Shown: positions 51,970 to 64,000, counted from the stretch's first letter. The stretch: DNA of 64,000 bases from Clavelina lepadiformis (GCF_947623445.1 NC_135247.1:14448501-14512500); one strand, 5' to 3'. Program-made: numbers and translations. The notes: a model not told the origin generated them from the sequence alone.

Positions 51970-54900
51970 TTACCAATCTACTGTTCTATGTGTTGGTTCA
52001 GCAAAGTGCAAATGTTCCTCATTTTCACATTCTTCCGTTGTCACCAAAAGAACTAAATTGTTTTCTGCCAGCTCCAAATTACTATAAAGAGCAACAAGAA
52101 TAACAGAAAGCGCACAGCGTAAAATTTGCAATGTAATCCCTTTATGCATGCAAAGATTACAGAAATCCCATCACTTACCCCCTTTTCATAATTATAATAT
52201 TTTCTTGCTCATCTATAATTTTCTGGCAATCGACTGGACCATAACTGCCAGGATTTCGAAAGGGGATTCCACAAGGCATTCCAGTGATGCTGAACTCGTT
52301 AATTTTAGCATACGGCATACGTCCATTGGATTTGTGCATTGTCTCACCTGTAAAGCACCAGAGCAAAGATACCAAGGCATGCACAAACACAACTTAATAT
52401 AATTAAGATAAAACAATTAGCATCAATTCTATTGTATTACATTCTATTGCTTGGAAAAATACGCAACACTAATAATAAAATTTTTTATTTCACACCGTTA
52501 GGCTAAAGAAAGACAATTTGTTGTCATAAAAAGACTTACAATATTTCTTATTAAAAATTTTTCGAACTTTCATTTGCAATTCGGTGTTTTTTTGTCTTGA
52601 AGTACTGCAAGCTGTATACAAATATATAGCATACGTTACTTGTAATGAAAATTTTTTCATACTTTATGATTAACGTGATTAATAATGACACTAATATCAT
52701 TCAGGTTCATATGCAAAAAAAATCTTCAATGAGTTAAAGTTAAAAAATAAGTGCTATAAAAGTTCCTTTTAATATATGCTTGCAGTAAATGTAACTGTAG
52801 TTAATCATGTTCTTACAAATGTTTAGAAATATCACAGTAAATTACATAAAATTACCTTTTCCGCCATGTAAAATCTCAATAAAGCCACTTTGAACACTTG
52901 GCTCCAAGAAATATGGCCTTACATCCCTGCTTCCAAATGCATTGAATGTATCGTTAACAAATGCCATTCCACCAACCGCCACACCAATTTCTTCAAGTTC
53001 ACCACACTAAAACAGGAACAAGTTACCTTTGTTTCGTGTACAGCACGGTTACACCATAGTATAATATGAACAGCAACATACAGCTTGAATTATTCGAGCA
53101 ATTGCATTTTGTCTAAGTTTTTTTTTCATATTTCCATCCATTTCAGTTGGTGGTATGGAACTTTCAGAATTGAAGGTCTTTGCTTTCTCTTTCCAAACTT
53201 GTTTCGTTTGCTTCGGAAGTTCTCTCCACCTGCTACCCCAGAGTTTGAAATCTTGAAAAACAGCAATTAAAAATTAGTACAGAACATTTGAAAGCTTTAT
53301 AAAAAAATGAACATAAATTGAAAGTAAGGAACACTGAAAACAGGCAAGACCTTACTTCATGCAAAACACTTTGATAACTTGTCTAAACTAGTACTTTCAT
53401 TGTTCAGCTGTTAACATAGTGAAACCTTCATTTATGTAAATTTTGAAGTTGAGTAGAAGCTTACACCTCTTAAGATTTAACAGCGTCAATCAATGTTAAC
53501 ATCTTCGATATCTAAGGCTTTCTAATAACCAACATAACAGTAAACACATTTTTGGAAATTCATTACACACGTATCATGTGAGGTCACAAATAGCATGCAC
53601 TTCAAGTCATGCATCATTCATTATGTATCATGCTCTTCACTAATCCAACTAACACTGTGACACAAGTTTCACAATCAAACCGAGAAAAAAAAATTACGAC
53701 ATGCAAATTTAGTAACGAACACAGTAAGCATGAAATCAATGAATGCAATTTATCGGGTGAAAAACAATGAAAATTATTTTCAGTGAGAACTACATTTGTG
53801 CATTTAACGACATAATGCTAATGACTCAATGAAGCAAGCGATCAATTAAGCAAACCAGCCAGAATATCAGACCTTGTACATATCTTAAATGAAACACATG
53901 TGATGCTGTCTAGAAGCTTCTCCCTTGAAAATTTGGGAAGAAATCATGCAACTGTATTAAAAATACCAATATTCTGTTTCTTAATGGAAGAACAAAATAG
54001 ATTGTAGCCTGTGATTCTTCGTTTTCGAAAAGGTTTAACTTTTTGAACCCTTCGCCTTATTGATGCATTGTAATTGTAAATCCAGCGCTAAAACACAGCA
54101 GTTGTCAAAACGCTAGTAAACAAGCGGCAAAAGTATTTAGTAGTGGCAGTTTAACATACCATCATACAAGAGATCTGAGAAAGGGACAAACTTTAATCAT
54201 TTTGTAAGATCATGCAATAAACATGCAATAACTACTTTAAGTTGGAGAGTTGTCCCGGACAAGGAACAGAGCTTTTTGTCAGCCAACAAGATTATTTTGG
54301 CGAAGACAACTGTTGCAATCTTTGAACTTAAAGTACGTAATGGCATCTTTCAACCAGAGTTCTATCATAATAGCCTACTTCATGCGGAAATTACAGCATA
54401 GAGTTACAGTAATGAACTGTAACTTGTTTGTAAAGCAGGGAGTGCAGTTCTACAGCTTGCGGTAATACTGAAAGAGCTGATAACTATAGCAAGTATGAAT
54501 TATGGCAAATAAAACTTTAATCTACGATGAATAACCTTGATTTGGTTTTTACTTAAACCAGTATTAATGGTTGCTTCATTGAGGTGCTCTGACTTTGCAG
54601 TTCTCATACCTTTTGTTTCCCACAAAGATATAAGCATATCCCGCTGGCTTTGTGAAATGTCCTTACTGAACAATGCAAATCAAATCATTAATAAGTGAGA
54701 CACAAAAATTTTTTTTTTTAAATTGAAAACACAGCTTGTCTGTATCTACACGAAATATCTTACGTCCATCTGGACGGCAATTCAGAATAGCGTTTTATTA
54801 ACACTTTTAGTGACTTGCATGCAAATAAACAGAGTGACATGAAAAAAATGCCATACTATTACTAACATTTACTTATTTATGACCAAAGATCGAATTAAAT

Positions 54901-54973
54901 ATACAACAGATATATACATATAAGTTAGCTATTATACATGAAGAACTAACCGAGATCTTCTAGTGCTTGCCAT
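51970..54973 (-). CDS. Gene D: HMG-box-like protein with a GTF2I-like repeat (model incomplete in the middle)
   Basis: Minus-strand exons: 54973-54951 (ATG, MASTRRS), 54665-54610, then 54087-53967, 53251-53082, 53006-52856, 52347-52179, 52081-51970 (stop TAA). Phases agree within the first pair and within the last five. Between 54610 and 54087 they do not, so a small exon is missing or an acceptor is misplaced. A divergent HMG box spans two exons: ITGYNLFCSS, then LWGSRWRELPKQTKQVW and KEKAKTF. The 52347 exon carries RMPYAKI...FSITGMPCGIPF RNPGSYG...IIDEQENI. This matches the end of a TFII-I (GTF2I) repeat, whose signature is VPY...GLPxGIPFRxPxxYGIxxLExIL. The protein is likely nuclear and DNA-binding. 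A MITE lies 45 bases past its stop. Confidence 0.65.
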
Positions 54974-57419
54974 GTTACTCAGAAAAGAGCAAATAGTACG
55001 ACAAAATTTTAACAATTTTACAAAAATTAAAACATGCAATAAACTAAACTGTTTGGATAAAAATTAGTTTTGTAAGAAGTAATCACCACTCAATATGAAT
55101 TAAGAATAGAACATACACACATAAAGATAGTTGTCCTAATAAATAATATAACTTAGGGCACATGTTGCATTAAAAGCAAACGCTCAACACTAAAGTCTTA
55201 CAGATGTCAAAAATTTACTGTGCACAGATATGATTTTCTTGGTGCTTGGTAATCAACAGTAAGCGCCATGTTCCAACTGCAACTCCTTTTCAAATCATAA
55301 AGGCTTCAAAGATTATCAAGAAGTTTGGCCAACCCTTTTATGTATATGGTACACGTAAGTCTTTTCCTACAGCACTATAGTATTACAATATCACAATGTT
55401 CTTTAGGCTAATAGCTTATATGCACATACTTTGATGTGAATTAAACACTTAATCTGTGAGGTCATTGTCTGTCTCAGCAAAACCAAGTTATGGGCATTGA
55501 TGCTATAAAAATGTAAAAATATAAGCGATAGTAGCTGTGACATGAAATGACAAATGTTCCAAATCAATTTACTTGATATTTGTTTGTAATAAGCGATTGT
55601 TTTTCGGAGTAAATAGCCATTTATCTGCACAACTTCTTTGACCAGATTTTTGTTTAAATAGGCCATTCTTAAATGCAGTTGAGAATAAATTGCCAGCATT
55701 ACTGTTCAAAGTGGATGGCTTTTAAGAGGTGGCAAGTTGTTTACAAGCACTTTTAAGAGGATGTTTTAACTAAAATCCATTATATCATATATATTGTAGT
55801 AACCGGTGCCCTTCAAAAACTTTGCTAATCGTAACTTTCTTAATTGAAATGTTTGGTCTGAAAAGCATACAAAGTAGGTGGCTTCAGGAAGAAATTGAGT
55901 TTTATTTTGAAAACATTACACCAAAATGAAGTGCTGTTTTCAATCCTCGCAGAAAAGCAATCGTTTAGACAACAACAACCTATTATTTGTCGTAATTTTG
56001 ATGGCAGCCACTTGAGATGGTTGCTTTCGCATGGACTAAGATTCAAATCAAGAGCACTAGAGCCAAAGTACACATTTCAGTAATAACTCTAAACATTCTC
56101 TTGGAAAGGTAGAACAAATCTTACTGACACTTTTTAGTCGGAGGTAGTGGTATATTTTGAAATAATTACAAGAATATGTAAAACAGATAATAAAAAAGTC
56201 AAGACAGGCTTCAGAATTTCATGGTCCCAAACTAGGGTAAAGTTGGTACAACAACAACAACAAAGGTCAGTAAAGGGGTACACATGAAAAAACGTTTCCA
56301 AATTAAACAACTTCATGCATTATGTATTTACTTCCAAGTGAAGTTTCTCCCAAAATAACCAAGTTTCAGTCATTCACAATGTGCATCAAACAGAAGATTT
56401 CAGCTGGCAAACAATGTTTGGTGGTGGATAATGTTGCATTCCAAACAAATTAAAAAATTTAAATAGTTTTAATTTAAGAATTTAAAATACGAAATCAAAT
56501 CAAAATATTTTACTGTTGACAATAATTATTACCATCAAAAAAACTCTGCATAATCTAACAAAACCTTCTTTTGTCTTAAGTTAAAAAGCAATGAAGCACA
56601 TTCAAAAGTAATCAATTTCGCTAAGCGCAGCATCTTACATCGATTAGCAGAAAAATTCTCGGACAGCAGTTTTTGCCACAGCGTGTGCTCTGACTTACTC
56701 TGACTGCTGGTTGGTCACTATGTTTTGTTGTCTCTCTTTAAATTATTTTCTCCTAATCTCACTTGATGCCACTACTAACAGCATGATCTGCATATCAACA
56801 AGCACTTCCCAGATGTCTGCGTTGATGCCTGTCCTTTTTGGGTACGTTTGAAAACATCCCTGATGTGTAGTGCGGTACGAACTACACAGTATCGCTTAGT
56901 GGCTTGTTTACCATAGAAGGTCTTGAAGTATATCAGCATTCTTGCTGTGACTCACATGACTGAGTAAGCGCAAACAATGTCAACAGAGCAAGTTATGTAT
57001 GCTGAGCGAGTCCCCAGCAGATATGGACCTTGCCTCATGACACATGACTGTGATAATGACAGCATCTTTGCCAATAGACTAATTGTTCTTAATGAATGGA
57101 GATAAATAATTTATAATTAATTACCCATCACAGTTGAGCCAAGTGGTGAGTGAACTTAAATAACGACCCACCAAGAGATCGGGTACTCGGCCAAAAATTG
57201 GGAAACAGTGAGCTGACCCTTGGCCAATGCATATATCCAAAATTGGAGAATAAAGCTACCAATGAGTGTTAGCATCCATTTACCCTAACACCAAGGTAGC
57301 AAAACGTGAGCTTAAAGCTAACATCAACAGCTCACCTTGTGACACCTTGCAGAAAATTTAAATCTTTGGTCAAAAAATGACTAACGGGCATTGGGCACCA
57401 AATCTACACTGTTATAGTA

Positions 57420-57570
57420 AACAGCGTCCTGTGACTGGATGTAGACCTATAGAACCCCACAGCATGACAATTTTTCTGTTTTTGTGAGCATTGAACCTGC
57501 TGGGCTTCAGTGCGATAGAGTCACTCTTTACCTTGCACATTATGAAGCGGAGCCACTCTGATTGCTCCTC
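57420..57570 (-). repeat. Possible tRNA-derived SINE
   Basis: The minus strand contains GCAGGTTCAATGCTCACA (57483-57500), a good RNA polymerase III B-box context. A weaker A-box-like GTGGCTCC lies about 50 bases upstream. Boundaries are unknown. Confidence 0.22.
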
Positions 57571-58267
57571 CCAAAACTATTTGCCTCAGCAAAAAAGCAA
57601 GCCGGATAAATAAAATCAAGATACCCATTGCTCACTGGCTCTACACTGCTAAGGATGGCGTGGGGGACTTAATTGCCTGCTATCTGGAGATGGTTGTTTC
57701 TGTTCAACCCTGTAAAAATAGGGAATGGCAAACAGTGTAACTTGTGAACGTAGCACAAAGAAGATTGCAAAATAAAGATTACAACATATCCAGCTATTGT
57801 ATCCCCATGTTCCCCATGGAATACATAGTCATCAATTTTTGGATGGCAGCATTACCCAGTTGTTACTTGACTCAAGCTCAAACATCTAGTTTGTGTTGCC
57901 AAATAACATCTTGCTCAGAGGAAGCAGGCTGATGGTAAAACAGGGATATTTTTACACAAGACATTTATTTTCTAGAGGCCGTTTATTATCATTTTTAATT
58001 TGTAATAATCTGCAAACTCATGAATGCATATAATCGACAAATAGCACTCTTTGAGAACGATTGAAACCTTCGTTTATCGAAAGTCAAGACAAATTAAATG
58101 ATTGCCTTTTGCTTATGATCTGCATATCAGATGGATTTCCTTTTTGAAATACTACAATGTTAAGTTGTTCATTCACTCCACTCAGGATTTCGAAGTTCTC
58201 TGACAATCACACAAGATCACTGTACTCTGCAAGCTCGTTATGTAAGAAAGCAGCAATGTTGAGTAGT

Positions 58268-58450
58268 AGCCAGCTTTGTAGCCGAATGGTTAGAGCTGGC
58301 AATTAGGCAGTGTTCACTACCCAGTAGCACTACCATTGTTATGCCCTTGGGGTATTACCAATGCTTGCTCCAGTTCAGTGCTTCTGATAAACATACCTAA
58401 ATTCAAGCAATAAAAAACATATGTGTATCATTCCGAACTTGCTTAAGAGC
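58268..58450 (+). repeat. tRNA-derived SINE-like element
   Basis: TAGCCGAATGGTTAGAGC at 58279-58296 is a strong A-box in a tRNA-Leu/Ser-like context. The B-box position (TGTTCACTACCC) is degraded. The tail includes TTGGGGTATTACCAATGC and ends in an A-rich AATAAAAAAC. Not a functional tRNA, because the arms do not close. Confidence 0.45.
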
Positions 58451-58749
58451 TAGCCAGATAAGTGGGGCTGGAGCAATTAAAGATTACCACAAAGGTTAAT
58501 GGAAGCGAACTAAAATGACATATGAAGTTATACTTCTATCCTAGCCGCCAAATAAAGAAAACCATGTTGATTGCTGTGAAACGCTTTGACCTTATGCCAC
58601 AGCAGTGGTATGCCACCTGTATATAATTGATGCAATCACACCAGCTTGAATGCAAAACTATTTCAACCTGATGCTGAATAAAAGCACCATGCAATTACCA
58701 AAATTCAATTTAATACATTGCATGAGCACTGCAAACCCAAAAAAGTGAC

Positions 58750-58990
58750 TTTTGGCTACTAGAGTACCGGTCTATCGTTGGCTGGATTGCCAGTTCAAAC
58801 ACCATTGTGCATTGCACTGTGCAACAATTAAGCAGTCTTTAGAACTTGCTTGGATTCTACATTCAGTAAGTAGAAGCCCGAGGTAGATAACCTATATCTT
58901 GTCTACGAAACAGGACCGATTAAGCAGCGTTAATGCCAGACACACCAAACGCATGAAAGAACTGAAATCGAAAACTAGGCTATTTTGTTC
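58750..58990 (+). repeat. Second tRNA-derived SINE-like element
   Basis: TGGCTACTAGAGTACC (A-box-like, 58753-58768) and CCAGTTCAAACACC (B-box-like, 58790-58803) are spaced as in a tRNA gene. A non-tRNA body follows. The stems do not pair as a tRNA. Confidence 0.4.
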
Positions 58991-59196
58991 ATTTCAGCCT
59001 TTTCAGATTTTTAGTGAGATCCGTTTATAGTTTGTGCAAGGCATTCCAACATGCATCAATCACTATACAAACCTTATCCATACATACCGGTATAGATCTC
59101 AGTAGTCTACAACAGTAGCCTAAGCCATCCAATCGTACCGTACGATGACCAGCCACAGCAGTTCGACTGGATTACTTATTCGACCTATCGCTCGGT

Positions 59197-59327
59197 TGGA
59201 TTACTCATTCCAACACGATTAACCTTCCAACAATTATTTTAAGAGATGGAAATATTCTTTTTAGCCCATACGAATGGGTAATCCGTGCGTTCTTTTTTCC
59301 CTTTCCTATGGGCTAATCCTTGACGAA
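59197..59327 (-). repeat. 131-bp dispersed repeat, copy 2 (inverted relative to copy 1)
   Basis: Reverse complement of 39159-39289 with about three mismatches. Just outside it a second GGATTACTTATTC word (59169-59181) echoes the element's GGATTACTCATTCC end, so this copy may sit beside a truncated partner. Confidence 0.9.
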
Positions 59328-60268
59328 GCGGGTGCTGAAACTCAATTGATACGACCACGTTTGTCCGATCAAAGTTTATTACTGTTAAAGGCGTTGCACT
59401 AACTTCAAACCAAGCAGTATGACAAGTATCTGGTATAGAAAAATATCACCCGACATATCCTTGTGGCTAAAAGTTTTTTTTTCCATTTTGCAAATAAAAG
59501 CAACGTTGTCAAACGCAGAAAGATTCAAATTACGGTTGTCTCTGTCCAGGTACAAACACAATTTTTACGATCTTCGCATGGCGTATATACATACTACAAA
59601 AGAAAAGTGATCAAAGTGCTTGTGCTAACTAAATGCCTACGCGCTCGTAATACAGTAATCATTGAGTAAAGACTAACTCACTAGATGTAGCGTATTTATG
59701 TATGATCCATACATCGTCGCTGTTTTACGATAATATCCATAACAGAAAACACCATAAATTTCATGAAAGACGTATCCTTATAGGCTAATTTTACAACTCA
59801 AATTTGCGATAAAAATGTAAACAATAAACTAAAGTGCTCAAAATATCTGTGAAAAAGTAAGTAAACAAAGTCACTGTATTTTTTAGCATTTATGCCAAAA
59901 ATAGCTATGACATTCGTTAAGCGACAACGGAACAATACTGTTCATAGCGCGCACTGCATAAGACGGAATAAGTGCAGCAATTAAGTAAAGCAAGGAAAAC
60001 GAATACACATTAAGCAAATACTAAAAGGAATACCTTACACTTTGCAAATGGAAAGTATACTTACAGTTTAAAAGTTAGTTTACTTGTATAGCGTGTTTGC
60101 CAACGGATATACCGTAACGTGTTTTTACTAAACGCGCTTTTTATCATGTTGGAAAACACCACAGCAACCGTTTCTGGGTGCAGCCCTTCACTCGGTCGTT
60201 TCGCCTTATTCTGAACAATCATGTTGCTGGTGACATGTGACATCACGGCAATCGGATTACAAGACAAG

Positions 60269-61980
60269 CTACAACAACTGACACGGCCATGTAGCATTCA
60301 AGCCTGGAAGTTCACGTGCATATACAAAGCGCTCTGTACCAATTATCCAAGCTATGCCTTCTCCGCTCGAAGTCAAGCCACAAACCTCAGTGATAGGAAT
60401 AAGATTCACGACTTGCGTCTGTGACTAAAATTGCACTTATTTTAAAATCTTCATATTTCGTGACAAATTTTCCGAAAATCCAAGCAATTTTTTTATAATA
60501 ATCTTTTTCAATTCTTCAATCTTCAAAGTTATAAGTCGTTATATATGGATGAAGTTTATTTATTTACCTGCATTCTCTGTCTTCCCAATTTTGCAGTATG
60601 GTTAGTTTTATGTAACTCTATAAAGGCCTTGGATGCTTTAACCATTTCTTTGTTTAAGCACTCATTGCTAGGAATCGGGCGTATTTTTTTGCTACTTTCT
60701 TCGTAGACTGGAAGACCTTTACACTTCCATAAAAATTTGGTTCGAATATTCTCGTGAAGTTTTGGTTCTTCGGAATAATAATTTCCTGTTTTTGTTTTCC
60801 TAAATGAAGAAGAAATCATCTAAACATTGCTGTTAATGTTTAAAAGGGCAGTTTGTAGCTTTCCGGCTAATAACTCATACCAAAATGTTTAAGCCACTTT
60901 CTTACCAAGTTACGATGAGTTGTTCGTATTTTTCAACCTTGCCAGAATTAGAACACCTCTTGCAGGACCACTTGCCCTGGCCGCGACATAAACAGCATCT
61001 GATGGAAAAAATGTTCTACTTCAAAACGTAAAGTATCATATTGACTGTCGAAAAGAGTAACATAATCTGATACTAATGTTTCCAAATAAACGCAAAAGGC
61101 TTAATATTATACATTCATATAAATTCTACCTTGGTCAACTCACTCCAACCAAGCAGGTGCTCTAACCGCTATCAGGTTGGTTAAATATATAATTCTTTCA
61201 CCCCATTATGGCGTTTGTGACACAATCTTGAGAATAGCTCTCATACGAGGAAATTTTACCATGAAAACAATGCACACTTACTCTTCCATTCCCGCGCCCC
61301 CGCAATTGTGACAAGTCTCGTGCCTGGTACAACCACGGATCTCCTGATGTTTTGTCACTTGGTTCATCTGCAGGCAAAAAATAATGATAATAATCTATAA
61401 CTTACAGCAACTTATTACGTACTGTATTTCGGAAAGACTACTTTTCTTTGTATCAAAGCATTCTAAAGCCGTGATATGTCATCAGTAATTTTTCTTCAAA
61501 ACTATAGCATAAACCTCACCTCGTAGTGTGTTTCGTGCAACGTGCTGTGTCCGTTACCATGGCAACGCCAGCAAGCAACTTGGCCAGTTCTGCTGCATTT
61601 GGAACAAAAGTGGTGCCCTACGCCAATGCAACTATTGAAATAAAGGAAACAATCGTTAACGAGTTAAAAGTTCTTTTGCCCTCTATAAATTTAAAGCTGT
61701 GCTAAGAAGATACGAACGTTGCGACTGATTAGTAATCGCCATATACCTATCACATTCCAGAATTGAAGAAGTGTAAGGGATTTTTTCTTTTACAACTACT
61801 TCAAGATTTTTAGGCAGATCGACTTTGATGTCCCATATATCAGGCCGTTTTGAGTCATTCTTCTTCTGGCCAAAATCTAACACAAAGCGGAGGATTTTTT
61901 CAATTTCTCCAAAGCTATAGGGTTTAATTTGTTTTCGTTTCAAAGATGAGTAAGAATATTTATATTGATTATTGAAATAC
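60269..61980 (-). CDS. SSUH2-like zinc-repeat protein (5' end not found)
   Basis: Minus-strand exons: 61980-61747, 61631-61520, 61367-61282, 60998-60906, 60799-60568, 60424-60269 (stop TAG). All are GT-AG and in phase. The first exon includes KPYSFGEIE and KEKIPYTSSILEC, matching the conserved EPY...IxVPHTSxxxxC region of ssu-2 homologues. CxxC zinc repeats follow over three exons: CSKCSRTG, CWRCHGNGH, CHNCGGAG, CLCRGQGKWSCKRCSNSG. These are DnaJ-type CxxCxGxG repeats without a J domain. Next comes YEQLIVTWKTKTG, then LGRQRMQ|SQTQVVNLIPITEV, and a C-terminus near IIGTERFVYAREL...CQLL. SSUH2 proteins are linked in vertebrates to tooth and odontogenic gene control; the biochemical role is poorly defined. 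The N-terminal exons upstream of 61980 were not found; the extension to 62012 has no ATG. Confidence 0.85.
61133..61195 (-). repeat. tRNA A-box-like fragment
   Basis: The minus strand reads GATAGCGGTTAGAGCACC (A-box context, 61156-61173) inside an SSUH2-like intron. No B-box follows at the right distance. Probably the 5' stump of a SINE. Confidence 0.3.
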
Positions 61981-62012
61981 CTGATTTGGAATAAGGTGCC
62001 GCCACCTTGCAC

Positions 62013-64000
62013 GTGGACCGACGTTCAAAGACCGATTCGATATGGTACTGCAACGTAAGTTAGATGCTTTTTAGAATTTTAATTTGCTGCAATTAAGACA
62101 TTTTTTAGAGACACACTGTCAGTCATATAATAACATATGGATTCTGGAGTCTTTTAGTTAAGTAATTGCCATTTTCTTTATATCTTTATAACACCGAGTG
62201 AAATCAACTTACATGCCACGTAACTATGGTCTCAGTGTGTGTGATCTTGATTGGTTTAAATCTGCTTTCGCAACATTTTTGACTCGCGTAGTAGTCCATC
62301 AAGACTTCTTCAACGTCACTTTTATCCAAGTGGGGCACTCTGTAAAAACCACAATTTTAAAAATTGATGTTGCTGTTTTTAGTTTCATCATTATCAAATG
62401 TTGCCAGGAAGCTGACAACCTTCCGTTCATAATTGTAAAACATGTCAAATATTGTTGGCCTATCAATATAACCTGTCAATATGCGTATTACGTAACTAAG
62501 CAGTTTTTTCTTAATCATTCCCACGGCAGTATAATATAAATAAACCGTTTTTAGTCCCACGTTGAAATGAAAATCGGTAAGCCTACCCTACAAGAAAATA
62601 CACCATTTAATCAAGTGACGTACGGCGGAATAGTTAGTGATGATAATAATTAAATGTCTAAAATAAAAATAATCACAAAAGTCGGATTGCAGTGATTGAC
62701 CAGTATCCAAACTAATTTCGTTTGCGACGAAATCTGTTGGCCACGTTCAAGTTTCAAGAAGAATTTAAATGTCAGATTGTTTGAGACTTGGGCTATCGGG
62801 TTCTTAGGCGTGACTGTATTTTACTGATGGTCAAAATATTTTGGAGCATTGAGCCACGCAGAACATTGCTATTTGCTACCAACAAACAAAACGACTCCTT
62901 ATAATATGCCAGCAGTGCACTTTGACAGCTGACGATATACATACGCCTGTTGCTTTGAGTTTTCTGATACAGTCAATGCACTTGGGACCGTGAGAAAGTG
63001 ATTTAATGTGATGTCAATGTCATTGGCAGACCACGGACTACAACCAATGGGTAATAAAAATAACAACGTGTCGTAAATGTCAGTGGAGCGTAAATATCGT
63101 AGCAAAGACTGTTCCCATCAATACGCATAGGGCAACATAAAAGTGTAAAATAAAAATTTTAGCATGATTATCATGTAGTTGCAAATGAAAATCAATAAAA
63201 ATATGTAATTAAACTCAATTTTGCCTTAATTAAAAACACCAATATCCACGAAAACAAAAAGGTTTTCTCCGGAGACCAACACTTATAATCATCGTTAAGA
63301 AAATTTGATCATAGATTAAAAAAACATGTTTGTGTTTATGAGCAAGCCAGTATAGAAGAGCATGTGGTAGTCACCAACCACAATCAATGAACATGAATCG
63401 ACTATCTATTGTTATCGATCAATGACGATTGTGTACGTTGCTTTAATGACGTCAACAGCTGCGCGGGTAACAGAGGAGGCGCTATTAAAGCTTATGTTTA
63501 AACTCGTTTATACGCCTGATTTTGCTTGTTGCAATGTTGAATTAAATCAACTCCGCACGAGATGTAGATATTAGAGACAGTATTTGCCCTGACTCAAACG
63601 GCATATCGCCGTTTTAAATTAATACACACTGCCAGCGTTAAAGGTTGTGGTTAAATCGAATATGAAGGAAATATGAAGGGTAAAGGGAACTTTTCTCCAG
63701 TTTTACGGCAAATACCTCCTCATCAAAACGTTGCGGAGTTGACAAACTGCTGAAAAGTTTAAAAAAATCAACAGACGCGAAATCGCTTTTAGCCGGGTTG
63801 GCACGAAGCAGTGTCAGGCCAAGCCAGGTCACATGAAAAATTGCACTATTCGCTTGACATTGGAGACATTATGTTGATGAATTGCTGCAGGATGTAGCTT
63901 CGCATCACTTGCTTCCAATGGCACCTGTTGAATCACTCTCCTAAAAGCTTTCGCTTCGTTGACGAATGCATACCGGCTATTTTCGGTAAACATATATCGC
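62013..64000. other. Region upstream of the SSUH2-like gene
   Basis: It should contain the missing 5' exon(s) and promoter of the SSUH2-like gene, but I cannot place them. A minus-strand frame at 63638-63832 (MTWLGLTLLRANPAKSDFAS...) looks protein-like and has a possible GAG|GTATTT donor near 63714. I cannot tie it to a gene. Confidence 0.35.

Larger units (their letters stand above)
54974..60268. other. Gene-free, SINE-rich region
   Basis: No supportable exon. From about 56.6 kb the sequence is less AT-rich and contains several tRNA-promoter-like words (listed separately). It also includes a 131-bp dispersed repeat at 59197. Confidence 0.45.

Noticed and set aside
58279..58330. Functional tRNA gene
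   Set aside because: Good A-box, but the B-box is degraded and the acceptor and T arms do not pair.
39159..59327. Interpretation of the inverted 131-bp pair as the true terminal inverted repeats of a 20-kb KDZ transposon
   Set aside because: The unit has its own internal foldback, shows no target duplication and encloses an unrelated minus-strand gene, so independent insertions are more likely. Kept only as a testable finding.
1..64000. CRISPR arrays, operons, ribosome binding sites or prokaryotic mobile elements
   Set aside because: The window is clearly eukaryotic, with spliced genes and hAT/SINE-type repeats; no regularly spaced repeat array was seen.

Overview
The window is AT-rich eukaryotic DNA. 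Its genes are split by GT-AG introns, many of them only a few hundred bases long, and the spaces between genes hold short transposon relics. A 356-residue replication factor C subunit 3, secreted proteins made of thrombospondin type 1 (TSP1) repeats, short introns and recurring TAGGCCTA-type words all fit a compact invertebrate chordate genome. My best guess is an ascidian tunicate such as Ciona; that is inference. I built the gene models by hand from splice signals, reading-phase continuity and paralogue comparison, because single open reading frames show only fragments of these genes.

Left part (1-13.6 kb): two tandem paralogous minus-strand genes, A (409-4340, 3' end not found) and B (6565-10964, complete, 847 aa). 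Each has a signal peptide, several small CC-containing trefoil-like cysteine modules and a run of TSP1 repeats. Corresponding exons keep the same phases, and two pairs keep identical lengths. The upstream region of B, including its TATA box and exon 1, has a decayed second copy about 1.57 kb further out.

Middle (13.6-27.9 kb): about 14 kb in which I find no supportable gene, only dispersed and low-complexity repeats. RFC3 follows on the plus strand (27929-35352, 8 exons), with a textbook hAT-type MITE in its first intron. A five-exon minus-strand gene of unknown function (35564-37169, 216 aa) converges on its 3' end.

Right part (37-64 kb): an intact, intron-rich KDZ (Kyakuja/Dileera/Zisupton) transposase-like gene with a CxC cysteine cluster and a visible D-D-E triad (41710-48014). 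Immediately downstream lie a zinc-knuckle, gag/ORF1-like reading frame and a probable LINE remnant. A GCGCCTTAT-type MITE comes next, at the 3' end of a minus-strand gene that joins a divergent HMG box to a GTF2I-like repeat (51970-54973). Then come a SINE-rich stretch and a minus-strand SSUH2-like zinc-repeat gene (60269-61980, 5' end not found). Two near-identical 131-bp repeats in opposite orientation lie 20 kb apart and bracket the KDZ to HMG region.
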